A stretch of DNA of 64,000 nucleotides, from assembly GCF_014697425.1 (NCBI RefSeq), contig NZ_JACJRU010000010.1, positions 1 through 64,000 on the forward strand. The letters run 5' to 3'. This stretch comes from Nostoc sp. FACHB-110. Its GTDB lineage: Bacteria > Cyanobacteriota > Cyanobacteriia > Cyanobacteriales > Nostocaceae. Numbering within the stretch: position 1 is the first letter of the stretch; each line of letters starts with the position of its first letter. Made by a program: the position numbers and the translations under genes. Below are positions 63,629 through 64,000 of this stretch, one piece after another. The notes below the pieces were generated by a model. The model searched no databases, had not been told where the DNA came from, and saw only the letters and a list, made by a program, of their open reading frames with translations.

Positions 63629-64000
63629 GAAATTTTCCTCCAGACAAAGTTAGGTAGAAATATTGAAAATCAACATACTTTCTGAAAAGCAAGCTACTTT
63701 CTAGTCAGCTTTCAGCGTTATTTTGAAAACTATATGCGTATTTCGGCAAATGACCATATACTCCTATTTTTATTACGGAGATTTGTAATTTTAACTATCC
63801 TGCGACATAACATTTAGTAATAATTAAAATTTCAAAACAACAGCATATCTACAACTAAGTATTTCAAAATTTACTTCAGTTCAACAACTAGCTAAAGGTG
63901 ATTTTTTCCTGTCTATAATTTCATACCTAAGATAGTTGTATAGTTGCTGAAAACCCTAGGAAATTCCTTTTAAATGCAGAATTTTGCCGAAATCATAAGT
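63629..64000. other. Promoter side of the SLH-fasciclin gene, window end
   Basis: About 370 AT-rich bases upstream of the minus-strand gene. No complete gene or clear motif was recognised before the window ends. Confidence 0.4.

Noticed and set aside
1..64000. tRNA or rRNA genes
   Set aside because: No TPsiC-arm-like segment with a matching acceptor stem and no rRNA-like stretch was recognised by eye; a covariance search would be needed to exclude one.

Overview
The window is a 64 kb chromosomal stretch of a filamentous, probably heterocyst-forming cyanobacterium (Nostoc/Anabaena/Calothrix type). The evidence is: phycobilisome genes (apcD, pcyA, a CpcT/CpeT-family lyase), ndhO, a devBCA-type exporter behind a textbook NtcA promoter, nifJ, two xisH/xisI pairs, many GCGATCGC (HIP1) octamers, and heptanucleotide STRR-type repeats in the intergenic DNA. 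No rRNA, tRNA or CRISPR array was recognised by eye.

Layout. 0-3 kb: a shortened DUF262 protein and a restriction-modification pair whose nuclease closely resembles BamHI. 3-7 kb (minus strand): class I fructose-bisphosphate aldolase, a cysteine desulfurase, and two small nuclease-fold proteins (HsdR-N-like, Uma2). 7-10 kb: the system II cytochrome c maturation pair ccdA-ccs1 and a DUF202 membrane protein. 11-15.7 kb: nifJ with an in-frame 45-bp tandem repeat, followed by a UPF0175/PIN toxin-antitoxin pair enclosed between two copies of the nifJ 3' end exactly 1000 bp apart. 15.9-17.2 kb: a tightly overlapped cassette of a SLATT-like two-helix membrane protein, XisH and XisI. 17.5-23.6 kb: a Ser/Thr kinase fused to a formylglycine-generating-enzyme-like domain; a membrane receptor with three tandem GAF domains carrying both cysteines of DXCF cyanobacteriochromes; and a secreted fasciclin protein.

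24-34 kb: GST, HerA-type ATPase, group 2 sigma factor, second xisH/xisI pair with another nuclease-fold gene, a Uma2 gene whose 3' end lies in an interspersed hairpin repeat, an RsbW-like kinase, an RlmD-type rRNA methyltransferase and apcD. 35-41 kb: purL interrupted by a 480-residue intein with a LAGLIDADG endonuclease, then purF and maf. 42-47 kb: pcyA and devBCA. 47-58 kb: a HAD phosphatase, the CpcT/CpeT lyase, a STAS antagonist, hemF, an SRPBCC protein, mrp, rodA, ndhO, a HAS-barrel protein and a CPA2 antiporter with universal stress domains. 59-64 kb: UXS and Ugd, which together make UDP-xylose from UDP-glucose, and an SLH-fasciclin-beta-barrel envelope protein.

Functional links. HemF feeds tetrapyrrole synthesis and PcyA makes phycocyanobilin. 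That pigment serves ApcD and the CpcT-type lyase client, and could serve the cyanobacteriochrome receptor. DevBCA and the SLH/fasciclin proteins act at the cell envelope. Conflict genes (BamHI-like R-M, DUF262, PIN/UPF0175, SLATT-XisHI, XisHI, Uma2, HsdR-N, intein endonuclease) are scattered among housekeeping genes rather than gathered in one island. All assignments come from reading sequence and recalled family motifs; no database search was run.
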